A stretch of 64,000 bases of DNA, from the NCBI GenBank assembly GCA_024666565.1, contig CP088295.1:4092001-4156000 (forward strand), read 5' to 3'. The number at the start of each line of letters is the position of its first letter. Positions within the stretch are counted from its first letter, which is position 1. This document shows, in pieces, positions 39,939 through 47,659 of this stretch. The stretch is from Svornostia abyssi. Lineage in GTDB: Bacteria; Actinomycetota; Thermoleophilia; Solirubrobacterales; Solirubrobacteraceae. The notes under the pieces were generated by a model that was not told the origin of the DNA, made no database searches, and worked only from the letters and a program-made list of their open reading frames with translations. The translations under genes and the position numbers were made by a program.

Positions 39939-42302
39939 CTACAGGCTGTCGGAGTCCGCCCCCTGAGTTGGCGCGGAGGTGGACTGGGGAAGCCGCAGCC
40001 GCTTCAGCGACACCGCGTTGAGCGCGACGATGATGCTCGATCCGGCCATGGAGATCGCGCCGACCTCGGGGCGCAGGACGAAACCCAGCGGCGCGAAGAC
40101 CCCCGCGGCGACCGGAAGGGCGAGGCTGTTGTAGCCGACGGCCCACGCGAGATTTTGATGCATCTTTCGCGTGGTTCCCCGACTGATGGCGATGGCCGTC
40201 GCGACGTCCACGGGATCTGAGCGCATCAGGACGACATCCGCTGTCTCGACGGCGACATCCGTTCCGGCTCCGATGGCGATGCCGACGTCAGCCTGCGCGA
40301 GGGCGGGGGCGTCGTTGACGCCGTCGCCGACCATCGCCACCGATTGGCCGTCGGCCTGCAACCTGGCCACGACATCTGCCTTCTCGGCCGGCAGGACGTC
40401 AGCGATCACCTCGTCGATCCCGAGCTCGCTCGCGATCCGGTCGGCGGTGGCCTGGCTGTCGCCCGAGAGCATCACCGGGCGGACGCCGAGCTCGCGCAGC
40501 CGCGTGATCGCCTCCGCCGCCGTCTCGCGCGCGGCGTCGGCGACGGCGATCACTGCCGCGGCCTGCCCGTCGATGGCGACATGGATGCTGGTGCGGCCTT
40601 CGCCCGCGAGTCCGGCGGCTGCCTGCGACAGTGCGGCGGGGTCGATCCGCTCCCGCGTGAGCAGTCGCTCGTTGCCGACGGCGAGGCGCCTGCCGTCGAC
40701 GAGGGCGAGCAGTCCGTGGCCCGGGACCGCCTCGAAGCTCTCCACGGGCACCTTCTGGACGTCCCGTTGGGCCGCCGCCTTGACGATCGCCTCTGCCAGG
40801 GGGTGCTCGCTCTCCGCCTCGGCCGCGGCGACGAGACGGAGAACATCGTCCTCCATCGCGCCGTTGACCGTCACGATCGACACGACCTCGGGTTCGCCGC
40901 GGGTGAGCGTTCCTGTCTTGTCCAACACGACGATGTCCAGCCCGGCCGCCCGCTCGAGCGCCATGGCGTGCTTGAACAGGATTCCGCGGCGCGCGCCGAG
41001 CCCGGTCCCGACCATGATCGCCGTCGGCGTCGCGAGGCCAAGTGCGTCCGGGCAGGTGATGACGACCACCGTGATGGCGAACAGCAGCGCCTCCTGTGCA
41101 TCGCGGCCGATGACGAAGTACCAGACGGCGAACGTCACGGTGCCGCCGATGAGCGCGACGAACACCAGCCAGAACGCGGCGCGGTCCGCAAGCCGCTGCC
41201 CCGGCGCCTTGGAGTTCTGCGCCTCCTGAACGAGCTTGACGATCTGCGCGAGCGCGGTGTCCGCGCCGACGGCGGTTGCCCGCGCGCGCAGCCTGCCGTT
41301 CTTGTTGATCGTCGCGCCGATCAGGGCGTCACCCGGTCGCTTCTTGACCGGCAGGCTCTCCCCGGTGACCGTGGACTCATCGACCTGGCTCTCGCCCTCG
41401 GCGACCACCGCGTCGACCGGGATCTTCGAGCCTGGGCGGATCAGCAGAAGGTCGTCCACGACCAGGTCGGCGGTCGGGACCTCGACGGGCTCGCCGTCGC
41501 GGAGCACGACCGCCATCGGTGGCGCCAGGTCCAGGAGCGTGCGAATCGCGTCATTGGCGCCTCCTCTGGCGCGCATCTCGAACCAGTGGCCGAGCAGGAC
41601 GAACGTCGAGAGCATGCCGGCGGCCTCGTAGAAGACCTCGCCCTCGATGAAGAAGGTGGCGGCAACCGAGTAGAGCCAGCCCGCACCGATCGCCACGGCG
41701 ACGAGCACCATCATGTCGAGCGTTCGTGCCCGCAGCGCAGCGACCGCGCCGGTGAAGAAGATCGACGAGGCCCACAGGACAACCGGCAGGCTTAGCAGGA
41801 ACTGCCAGACGTCATGGTCAAGGCCGAACGGCGTCGGCAGCTCACGGCCAAGCAGCTCCGTCCCAACCATCGACCACAGGACGATCGGCACGGTGAAGAC
41901 GAGCGCCACCAGAAAGCGCGTACGCATGTCGCGGGCCATCGCGTCCATGGACATCCCGGCGTGACCACCGTGATCGTGGCCGGGTGAGTCGGCGCGGGCC
42001 GAGGCACCGGCAGCGTGACCATGCGCGCCGGGCTCGGCCATCGGGTCGCAGACATGACTCGGAACCGACTGCCCGGCGCAGTGCAGGCCGCAGTCCTCGA
42101 CCCAGCCCCGCAGCACACCGACCGAAGTCAGCGCCGGGTCGTACCTCACCGTCGCGGTCTGTGCGACTGGGTTGGCGTCCACGGACGTGACGCCCACTCG
42201 CGCACTGAGCGCGCGCTCGATGACGGACTTCTCCGACGCGTAGAGCAACCCGCCGACGTGGAGCACCACGGACTCGGTGGATGGTTCGGTGGGGAGAGGC
42301 AT
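39939..42302 (-). CDS. copA: P1B-type copper/silver-exporting ATPase, 787 aa
   Basis: Full P-type set: His-rich N-terminus (PGHDHGGHAGMSMDAM), the transmembrane metal motif VVITCPDALGLATPTA (CPD form), phosphorylation site DKTGTLTRGE, actuator TGES and hinge VGDGVNDAPALAQADVG. The first about 75 residues form an HMA-like fold (VVLHVGGLLYASEKSVIERA) without the CXXC metal site, so it may be structural; CPD plus His-rich N-terminus points to the CopB-like branch. ATG 42302 is chosen because the upstream in-frame ATG (42314) lies in the operator. First gene before the small membrane protein and DUF305. Confidence 0.9.
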   Translation of the reverse strand: MPLPTEPSTESVVLHVGGLLYASEKSVIERALSARVGVTSVDANPVAQTATVRYDPALTSVGVLRGWVEDCGLHCAGQSVPSHVCDPMAEPGAHGHAAGASARADSPGHDHGGHAGMSMDAMARDMRTRFLVALVFTVPIVLWSMVGTELLGRELPTPFGLDHDVWQFLLSLPVVLWASSIFFTGAVAALRARTLDMMVLVAVAIGAGWLYSVAATFFIEGEVFYEAAGMLSTFVLLGHWFEMRARGGANDAIRTLLDLAPPMAVVLRDGEPVEVPTADLVVDDLLLIRPGSKIPVDAVVAEGESQVDESTVTGESLPVKKRPGDALIGATINKNGRLRARATAVGADTALAQIVKLVQEAQNSKAPGQRLADRAAFWLVFVALIGGTVTFAVWYFVIGRDAQEALLFAITVVVITCPDALGLATPTAIMVGTGLGARRGILFKHAMALERAAGLDIVVLDKTGTLTRGEPEVVSIVTVNGAMEDDVLRLVAAAEAESEHPLAEAIVKAAAQRDVQKVPVESFEAVPGHGLLALVDGRRLAVGNERLLTRERIDPAALSQAAAGLAGEGRTSIHVAIDGQAAAVIAVADAARETAAEAITRLRELGVRPVMLSGDSQATADRIASELGIDEVIADVLPAEKADVVARLQADGQSVAMVGDGVNDAPALAQADVGIAIGAGTDVAVETADVVLMRSDPVDVATAIAISRGTTRKMHQNLAWAVGYNSLALPVAAGVFAPLGFVLRPEVGAISMAGSSIIVALNAVSLKRLRLPQSTSAPTQGADSDSL

Positions 42303-42312
42303 ACGAATGACC

Positions 42313-42329
42313 ATACCCCCTATGGGTAT
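42313..42329. promoter_or_regulatory. CsoR-type copper operator candidate
   Basis: ATACCCCCTATGGGTAT is a 17-bp inverted repeat with a C-rich left arm, typical of CsoR/RcnR-family sites. It is directly upstream of the copA start. No csoR gene is in this window, so the cognate repressor may be elsewhere. Confidence 0.6.
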
Positions 42330-42373
42330 TTTATTGCAAGGAGTCATGGTTGCGACATCCGGCCCTGCTAGCG

Positions 42374-42390
42374 TCCTACCAGCCGTAGGA
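42374..42390. promoter_or_regulatory. type B BlaI operator, site B1
   Basis: TCCTACCAGCCGTAGGA: 17 bp, outer arms TCCTAC/GTAGGA, N3 between the CTACN/NGTAG halves. It lies 143 bp upstream of the M23 peptidase gene and 45 bp beyond the copA operator on the other side. One of nine sites of this type between 42.4 and 50.6 kb. Confidence 0.7.
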
Positions 42391-42533
42391 CATAGCCGAA
42401 TCGTGCGCCGCCCGGCAGTGCACGAACGGGGGAACCACTTCATGGGGCGAACCGGTCGCAGAGTCGACCGGCGTGCACCTCTTCGCACGAGCCCGTCAGC
42501 TCACCTCGTAGGCGTGAACAAGAGGAATGCTCC

Positions 42534-43367
42534 GTGCGACTGACGCCACTTGCTGCTGCCCTGATGTCGATACTGCCGCTGGTCTCTGCCCCCGAGGGCG
42601 TCGCAGCCTCTGCGGCAGGCGGCGCTGCCGCGCCCTCCGCGCCGGTCGTCGCCGCAGTCACGTGCGCAGACGGTCGTTCGGGCGAGTGCTCGCGCGGGGT
42701 GGAGCTTCACATTGCCGGATCGGCGCTTCAGACCATCACCCGCGTGCGGTTTCTCGGGGCCGCCGGGCGCCGGGACGACCGCGTCGCGACCCCGCGACAG
42801 ACCCGGGACGGACTCGTGGCCGTGGTTATTCCGCGTCGCTCGAAGAGCGGCCCGATCGAGGTCCGCGGCGAAGGTGGCATCGCCCGTACCCAACCGATTC
42901 GGATCACCGCAACGGCGGCCGGCGCCGGAGCCGGCGAGCCGCTAGGCCCGGGCGAGCGCGCGTTTCCGATCGTGGGGCGTCACGACTACGGGACCGAGAT
43001 CAACCGCTTCGGCGGCGGCCGTGGCCACCAGGGACAAGACGTCTTTGCGGCATGCGGCACGAAGCTCGTTGCCGCGGAGCCGGGGCGCGTCCTCATGTCG
43101 ACATTCCAGGCCCGTGCCGGGAATTACCTCGTCCTCCAGCACGCGGACGGACGCGCCACGGCCTACATGCACATGCGGTCAGCGCCGCTGGTTGAAAAGG
43201 GGGATCGAGTAGAGGCCGGAGACCCGATCGGCGAGGTCGGCGACACCGGCCGCGCGAGCGGCTGCCACCTGCATTTCGAGCTGTGGACCGCTCCGGGCTG
43301 GTATCGGGGCGGGCGCCCTATCGACCCGCTGCCGTTCCTGCGCGAACTCGACAGCAAGGCCCCCTGA
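42534..43367 (+). CDS. secreted M23 (LytM) peptidase, 277 aa
   Basis: GTG 42534. Signal peptide (RLTPLAAALMSILPLVSAPE), an IPT/Ig-like domain (GVELHIAGSALQTITRVRFL), then the zinc peptidase: RFGGGRGHQGQDVFAACGTK (H and D ligands), TAYMHMRSAPLVEKGD and GCHLHFELWTAPGWYRGGRP (HxH). These proteins cut peptidoglycan cross-bridges or activate amidases. It is the intact paralogue of the broken copy at 26179. The upstream site B1 places it under BlaI(B). The next gene follows after 4 bp. Confidence 0.88.
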   Translation: MRLTPLAAALMSILPLVSAPEGVAASAAGGAAAPSAPVVAAVTCADGRSGECSRGVELHIAGSALQTITRVRFLGAAGRRDDRVATPRQTRDGLVAVVIPRRSKSGPIEVRGEGGIARTQPIRITATAAGAGAGEPLGPGERAFPIVGRHDYGTEINRFGGGRGHQGQDVFAACGTKLVAAEPGRVLMSTFQARAGNYLVLQHADGRATAYMHMRSAPLVEKGDRVEAGDPIGEVGDTGRASGCHLHFELWTAPGWYRGGRPIDPLPFLRELDSKAP

Positions 43368-43371
43368 CCCG

Positions 43372-43923
43372 ATGGGGCTGCGCACCGTGGTTGCGACCGC
43401 CGGTGCCGCGGCCTTCGCGTTCGGTGCCGCGACCGGCGTGTCGGGTCGCGACGCCGAGCAGCCCCCACAACAACGCGAGAGAGCGCGATGGGGCGCGCAG
43501 ATCGACGCGCTCATGACCGCAAAACTCGCCGAGGTAGCGCTGGCGCGCCAGATCGCGCGCACCGCTCACCGCGCAGCCCTGCGTCGAGAGGCGGCCCGGA
43601 TGCAACTCGAGAGTCAGCAGGCCCTCATGCAACTCGACACCGCGTACCGGCGGCAGTCAGACACGCCGTGGGTGGCGTCCAACAAGCATCCATCGGTACT
43701 CGTCCCAGCGCCCGATCGAGGTCGTCGCGGGCTGCGCTGGCCCGCGACGAACGACGAAGGCCGGCTCACGGCACTCATCGCTGCGCGCAGACGGGCCGTC
43801 GTGCTAGCGAGTGACGCGACAGGACATCCAACACTGCCCGGTCGAGTGCTCGACCGCGTGGCGCGCGCCGATCGCGCAGCGGTGGTCAGGCTCGCGGGCT
43901 GGCGGGTGCGCTGGTTCGGGTGA
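43372..43923 (+). CDS. secreted hypothetical protein, 183 aa
   Basis: Signal-like N-terminus (RTVVATAGAAAFAFGAATGV), then a long helix rich in Ala/Arg (LAEVALARQIARTAHRAALR, REAARMQLESQQALMQLDTA) that may form a coiled coil, and a basic C-terminal part. No domain recognised. Translationally close (4 bp) to the M23 gene, so probably an envelope partner of that peptidase. Confidence 0.55.
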   Translation: MGLRTVVATAGAAAFAFGAATGVSGRDAEQPPQQRERARWGAQIDALMTAKLAEVALARQIARTAHRAALRREAARMQLESQQALMQLDTAYRRQSDTPWVASNKHPSVLVPAPDRGRRGLRWPATNDEGRLTALIAARRRAVVLASDATGHPTLPGRVLDRVARADRAAVVRLAGWRVRWFG

Positions 43924-43931
43924 CCAGCGAC

Positions 43932-44537
43932 TCAGCGCATGCGGACGTATCCGATCGCCCCATCGCCGCCCTTGCCGTGCTGGCGACGTGCCACCGAATC
44001 GGACGAGTTGCCCTCGATGGTGGTGATCGTTCCGTCGGCGGCCACGGACTCGACGATGCCCATGTGCTCGTCCCAGATGATGAGATCTCCCGCCCGCGGC
44101 TGGACTGCTGGGCCGTTGGGAAGCGCACGACCAGTGCGCTGCGCCCACGCGTAGACGTCATCCACGCGGGCGAAGCCCTGCCCCCGGTCGCCCAGCGGCT
44201 TGCCGTTCTCCTTGGCAACCCACGACGCGAAGTATGCGCACCAGGGACCCACGGGGCCGCCGGGCACCGCCGATCGATACTGCGCGATCCGTGCAGAATC
44301 GTTCGATCCAGGAGGAGCTTCGACCTGGCCCACCTCGGCCTTCGCGGTCGCGACCATCCCGGCGTTGCCGGCAGGCGGCGTCGTCGCCCCCGTCAACGCT
44401 TGGGCGAACGTCCCGCGTCCCGGCCGTGGTGTCGGCGGGGCGGTCGTCGTCGCCGCAGCTGAAGTGGCTCTGGGCGCTACTGGCGTCGACACGGCGTTGA
44501 GGCTCGCGATCCGGTCGAGCACGGATTCCAGACTCAT
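43932..44537 (-). CDS. CHAP-domain amidase/endopeptidase, 201 aa
   Basis: No classical signal peptide. A Ser/Thr/Pro-rich stretch (ATTTAPPTPRPGRGTFAQAL) is followed by the CHAP domain: VGPWCAYFASWVAKENG (nucleophile Cys), PRAGDLIIWDEHMGIVESVA (His) and TTIEGNSSDS (Asn/Glu). CHAP enzymes cleave peptidoglycan amide bonds. ATG 44537 is 3 bp from site B2, a leaderless-type arrangement. Confidence 0.82.
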   Translation of the reverse strand: MSLESVLDRIASLNAVSTPVAPRATSAAATTTAPPTPRPGRGTFAQALTGATTPPAGNAGMVATAKAEVGQVEAPPGSNDSARIAQYRSAVPGGPVGPWCAYFASWVAKENGKPLGDRGQGFARVDDVYAWAQRTGRALPNGPAVQPRAGDLIIWDEHMGIVESVAADGTITTIEGNSSDSVARRQHGKGGDGAIGYVRMR

Positions 44538-44540
44538 ACC

Positions 44541-44557
44541 TCCTACATCGGATAGGA
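44541..44557. promoter_or_regulatory. type B BlaI operator, site B2
   Basis: TCCTACATCGGATAGGA: arms TCCTA/TAGGA intact, inner positions less symmetric. Located 3 bp upstream of the CHAP gene start. Confidence 0.65.
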
Positions 44558-44639
44558 GCGGGCAGGACTTGACGCCTCGTCCTTCCGTCCGCTGCGCACG
44601 GTCGCCCTGCGGCCCGGAGGCCGACCTGCCGACCATACT

Positions 44640-44656
44640 TCCTACGACTCGTAGGA
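44640..44656. promoter_or_regulatory. type B BlaI operator, site B3
   Basis: TCCTACGACTCGTAGGA: perfect 7-bp arms with N3 centre, the best match to the consensus. It lies 6 bp before the GTG of the FliL-like gene, with CATACT just ahead as a possible -10. Confidence 0.75.
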
Positions 44657-44662
44657 GATTCC

Positions 44663-45133
44663 GTGAAGCCCAAGATCCTCATCCCCACGCTCATCGCCGT
44701 GCTCGCGGCCGGCGGGGCATACAAGCTCCTGCTCGCCGAACCCGAGGCCAAGCCGAAGCATAAAGTCGAAGGGGAGGTCTACGTCATGCCGCGCGAGTTC
44801 CTCGTCAACCTCGCCGATGGCCGGTTCGCGAGACTCAGCGTGGCGCTCGTCTTCGCCCACGGCTACACCGCATCCCATGCCGCAGAGGTGGCCGCTAAGG
44901 AGTCCGGAGCAGGCAAGAAGGGGGCGGCAAAACCGATTGAGGGATTTGGCGCCCTCCCCCAGGAGCCGGTAGTGCGCGACATCATCACAGGCTCCCTCGC
45001 CAGCGTCCGGGCACGCTCACTCCAGCGCGCGAAAGCGCGCGAACGGCTCAAGAGAAGGATCAAGAAACGCATCACCGCCAAGACCGACGTCAAAGTCGAT
45101 GATGTCTTGTTCACGGATGTGGCCGTCCAGTGA
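44663..45133 (+). CDS. FliL-like membrane protein, 156 aa
   Basis: GTG 44663. One N-terminal helix (ILIPTLIAVLAAGGAYKLLL), then an extracytoplasmic SPFH-like domain typical of FliL: VEGEVYVMPREFLVNLADGR, FARLSVALVFA, PVVRDIITGSLASV and KTDVKVDDVLFTDVAVQ. FliL proteins surround stators of flagellar motors, but no other flagellar genes are present. In non-motile actinobacteria similar single-span proteins may tune envelope machines. It is controlled by site B3. Confidence 0.7.
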   Translation: MKPKILIPTLIAVLAAGGAYKLLLAEPEAKPKHKVEGEVYVMPREFLVNLADGRFARLSVALVFAHGYTASHAAEVAAKESGAGKKGAAKPIEGFGALPQEPVVRDIITGSLASVRARSLQRAKARERLKRRIKKRITAKTDVKVDDVLFTDVAVQ

Positions 45134-45144
45134 CGCCATCGACC

Positions 45145-45161
45145 TCCTACATAATGTAGGT
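45145..45161. promoter_or_regulatory. type B BlaI operator, site B4
   Basis: TCCTACATAATGTAGGT: CCTACAT/ATGTAGG is perfectly symmetric and the last base deviates from the A consensus. It lies 7 bp before the deacetylase GTG. Confidence 0.68.
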
Positions 45162-45168
45162 TGTCGCC

Positions 45169-46176
45169 GTGCTCGACGCTGAATCCAGGCGAACGGCGAG
45201 GCTCATCGTCGGAGCGGACGCGCCACTCGACGTCATGCCGCCGACGCTGACCTCGGCCGCCCGACGCGGGCGCACCGGACCACGACCCCTGCGGATCGCC
45301 CAGCGTTTGGCTATGCGTCGCGGGCGATTGAGCTACGAGCGGTCGGTGGTCCAGCGTGAGCACGCACGCCGGGAGGCGCTCGGCGCCGCCCGGTCGCGCC
45401 CTCCGCGGTTCCTCGTCCGCGTCGACGAGTATCCGCACTGGCTCGCCGATGATGAGCCGCTGCGCTACGGCACCGATACCTTCGAGCACTTCCACGACAT
45501 CATGCATTCGGCCGGCGTTCCCTACCTGCTCGCAGTGGTGCCGCAACCGTCCCAGCGACCTGTCGACCCACGCGGGGTTGGGTGCCGAACGCTCGCCGAT
45601 GAGGAGATCACTGTTCTGCAGCGCGTCCGGTCCGAGGGTGTCGAACTCGCTGTCCACGGCCTTGACCACCGCACCCGGGATGCGCACCCGCGCCGCCAAT
45701 CTGAACTTCTGGGACGCTCTGCGGACGAACTACGGGAGCGCTTGGCCCGAGCCGACGAGCTGCTCGAGCCGATCGGGGTTCGGCCGCGTGTGTTCGTCCC
45801 ACCATGGAATCGCTTCGACGCGTGCCAGTGGCGCGCTCTCGCCGAGCGCTACGACATCGTCTGCGGCGGGCCGGAGAGCGTGATGCAGGTCGGCTTCCAT
45901 GGGTCCCCGACGTGGTGGGACGACGCCGTGTACCTGCCGAGCTACGCCCCGTTCTACGAGCACGCCCGAGTGGTCGAGCCCGCCGCCCGGCGAGCGATCG
46001 ACCGCCGCGGCGGTGGCTGGATCCCGATCGTTCTGCACTGGGGCTGGGAAGCCGAAGACGGATGGCACGACCTCCAGGCCCTGGCGCGGACGCTCTCCGG
46101 CCACGCCGCGCCGTGGTCGGCATTCCTCGCCGAGGTGGACGCCGCTCGCGAGGCTGAGGCTGCGACTGCCGCGTAA
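45169..46176 (+). CDS. polysaccharide deacetylase-like protein, 335 aa
   Basis: NodB/DUF2334-type barrel: LVRVDEYPHWLADDEPL (metal Asp region), GVPYLLAVVPQPSQRPVDPR, GVELAVHGLDHRTRDAHPRR (HxxxH metal box), VFVPPWNRFDACQWRALAER and GWIPIVLHWGWEAEDG (late His). These enzymes de-N-acetylate cell-wall or surface glycans; no signal peptide is visible, so it may work inside the cell or be secreted otherwise. GTG 45169 with site B4 immediately upstream. The helical N-terminal 65 residues are extra. Confidence 0.75.
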   Translation: MLDAESRRTARLIVGADAPLDVMPPTLTSAARRGRTGPRPLRIAQRLAMRRGRLSYERSVVQREHARREALGAARSRPPRFLVRVDEYPHWLADDEPLRYGTDTFEHFHDIMHSAGVPYLLAVVPQPSQRPVDPRGVGCRTLADEEITVLQRVRSEGVELAVHGLDHRTRDAHPRRQSELLGRSADELRERLARADELLEPIGVRPRVFVPPWNRFDACQWRALAERYDIVCGGPESVMQVGFHGSPTWWDDAVYLPSYAPFYEHARVVEPAARRAIDRRGGGWIPIVLHWGWEAEDGWHDLQALARTLSGHAAPWSAFLAEVDAAREAEAATAA

Positions 46177-46186
46177 CCGCACGCGG

Positions 46187-46345
46187 TCAACCGCGCAGGG
46201 CCACGATGACCATCGCGACCATCATCCCGGCACACAGCGCGACGATGACTGCCGGGAGCAGCGCGTCGACGCCTTGCAGCACCAGGATGCTCGCGGCGAT
46301 GAGGAGCGGGACCGCGCAAAGGAGCGCCATCCGAGAGGGTTTCAT
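46187..46345 (-). CDS. two-helix small membrane protein, 52 aa
   Basis: ATG 46345; MKPSRMALLCAVPLLIAASI and VDALLPAVIVALCAGMMVAM form two hydrophobic helices with a short turn. No family. Site B5 lies 39 bp upstream. Convergent with the deacetylase gene. Confidence 0.5.
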   Translation of the reverse strand: MKPSRMALLCAVPLLIAASILVLQGVDALLPAVIVALCAGMMVAMVIVALRG

Positions 46346-46384
46346 CTGGTGGGGCCTCCTGGTCGGGCAGCCAATGCGCTGATC

Positions 46385-46401
46385 ACCTACGTATCGTAGG
46401 A
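46385..46401. promoter_or_regulatory. type B BlaI operator, site B5
   Basis: ACCTACGTATCGTAGGA: arms intact save the first base. It overlaps the stop codon of the frame-restored FkbM gene (the TAG is part of the left arm on the minus strand) and serves the downstream 52-aa membrane protein. Confidence 0.68.
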
Positions 46402-47203
46402 CGCATCCGGCCCTGTGGCATCGGTAGTCACCAACGGCGGCGTCGCGGAGAACTCCGGACCTCCCCCGCGCCATAGCCAGGTGAGCTTCCAGTTCCAGGG
46501 TTCGATCGATGCACCGGCGAGGTCGTAGCCTGCGGCCTCGACACGGCGCATCGTGTGCTCAGCGTTGCTGACGGGGGGCGGGTTGCGCGAACTCGACGCA
46601 CAGCACGCGAGGATGAATGCCATCCGCGAGCGCACCTTCAATGATCGCGTGCTCGGACCCCTCCGCGCTGATCTTCAGCAGGTCGAGTTGTGTATGCCCG
46701 CGCTCGCGCATCAGTGACGCCACAGACCGCCCCTGCGCACGGAAGGCGACGGGGGTGCCGTGCATGTCAACGGCGGAGTGCGACACAAACCCCTCAGTCC
46801 GGGGTGCGTGAAAGGCCAGCTCCTCGTCGGTGCGCCAGAGCGCGACCGGACTGAAATGCAGGCGAGGCTCGTGAGCCGCCGCACCGCGTACGTAGTCCGC
46901 CGCCGCTGGGACAGGGTCAAACGCGTGAACCTCGCAGCCAAACCGGGCAATCACCAGCAGGTCGAATGAGATGTCCGTACCGGTTCCCGCGAGGTAACAG
47001 GTGCTGGACGCCGACAGGGAGTCAGCGGGAAGCAGGTACCCGCCGTAGGCGAGGTCGCCGATCTGCTGGAGATCGGCCACGTGGCGCGGCGAGAGCCCGG
47101 CTTCAAATGCCCGAGCGCGGCGATGCGCACGAACGCGCGCACTCGCGCGGTGGCCGAGCGAGAGCAGCCGGGCAGGTGCAGAGTGTGAGCGCACTCGCAT
47201 CAT
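46387..47203 (-). pseudogene. FkbM-family methyltransferase (one-base shift)
   Basis: ATG 47203 or 47200. FkbM features are CYLAGTGTDISFDLLVIARF, EVHAFDPVPAAADYVRGAA, SVASLMRERGHTQLDLLKIS (Asp-x-x-K motif), AEGSEHAIIEGALADG and VLCVEFAQPAP. The frame then breaks at a G6 run on the plus strand (46573-46578). With five G it continues VSNAEHTMRRVEAAGYDLAG and SIEPWNWKLTWLWRG to a stop at 46387, the normal C-terminus. O-methylates sugars or lipids in known relatives. Site B6 overlaps its start. Confidence 0.72.
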
Positions 47204-47219
47204 CCTACGATATGTAGGA
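47203..47219. promoter_or_regulatory. type B BlaI operator, site B6
   Basis: TCCTACGATATGTAGGA between the divergent fkbM-type gene (start 47203, overlapping) and blaI(B) (ATG 47282). Position is suited to autoregulation of the repressor and direct repression of the methyltransferase. Confidence 0.72.
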
Positions 47220-47281
47220 CACCCCTGGACGCATGTCCGGCCGGTTCATCGAGGCACCCGCGCGGCCGATACTGTGTGGGT

Positions 47282-47659
47282 ATGGACGTCACACCCCTGC
47301 AAGGCGAACTCCAAGCGCAGGTGATGGCCACCATCTGGCGCCTCGACGGCGGCACGGTCGAGGATGTCCGGCGAGCGCTTCCAAAGCGGTACCAAGGCGC
47401 GTATACGACCGTACAGACTGTCCTAAACCGCCTTGCCGAGCGCGGGATGCTCACGCGGACCAAGGAAGGCAAGACCATCCGCTACACACCGTCGCTAACG
47501 GAGGCCGAATACGTCACGCGCTCCATCGAGCAGACGTTGGCCTCTGCGTCGCGTGATGCCCGGACGGTGGCACTCGCCCATCTGGTTGGCGACCTCGATG
47601 ACCAGCGCGGGGAGTTGGAGCGGCTCGCCGGGGAGGCCGCGCAGCGGCGGAGCAGCTGA
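47282..47659 (+). CDS. BlaI/MecI/CopY-family repressor (system B), 125 aa
   Basis: Winged helix (LQGELQAQVMATIWRLDGGT, VEDVRRALPKRYQGAYTTVQ, TVLNRLAERGMLTRTKEGKT) and a C-terminal helical dimerisation part (EAEYVTRSIEQTLASASRDA). It has the same fold as the repressor at 30188, but helix 3 and wing residues differ, in line with the different spacing of its presumed sites. Followed by an M56 peptidase with TGATG overlap. Site B6 lies 62 bp before the start. Confidence 0.9.
   Translation: MDVTPLQGELQAQVMATIWRLDGGTVEDVRRALPKRYQGAYTTVQTVLNRLAERGMLTRTKEGKTIRYTPSLTEAEYVTRSIEQTLASASRDARTVALAHLVGDLDDQRGELERLAGEAAQRRSS

Noticed and set aside
42508..42520. CTCGTAGGCG before the M23 gene as a further type B site
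   Set aside because: Right half only, no left arm at the N3 spacing.
44663..45133. A flagellar locus inferred from the FliL-like gene
   Set aside because: No motor, hook or export gene is present; the context is cell-envelope enzymes.
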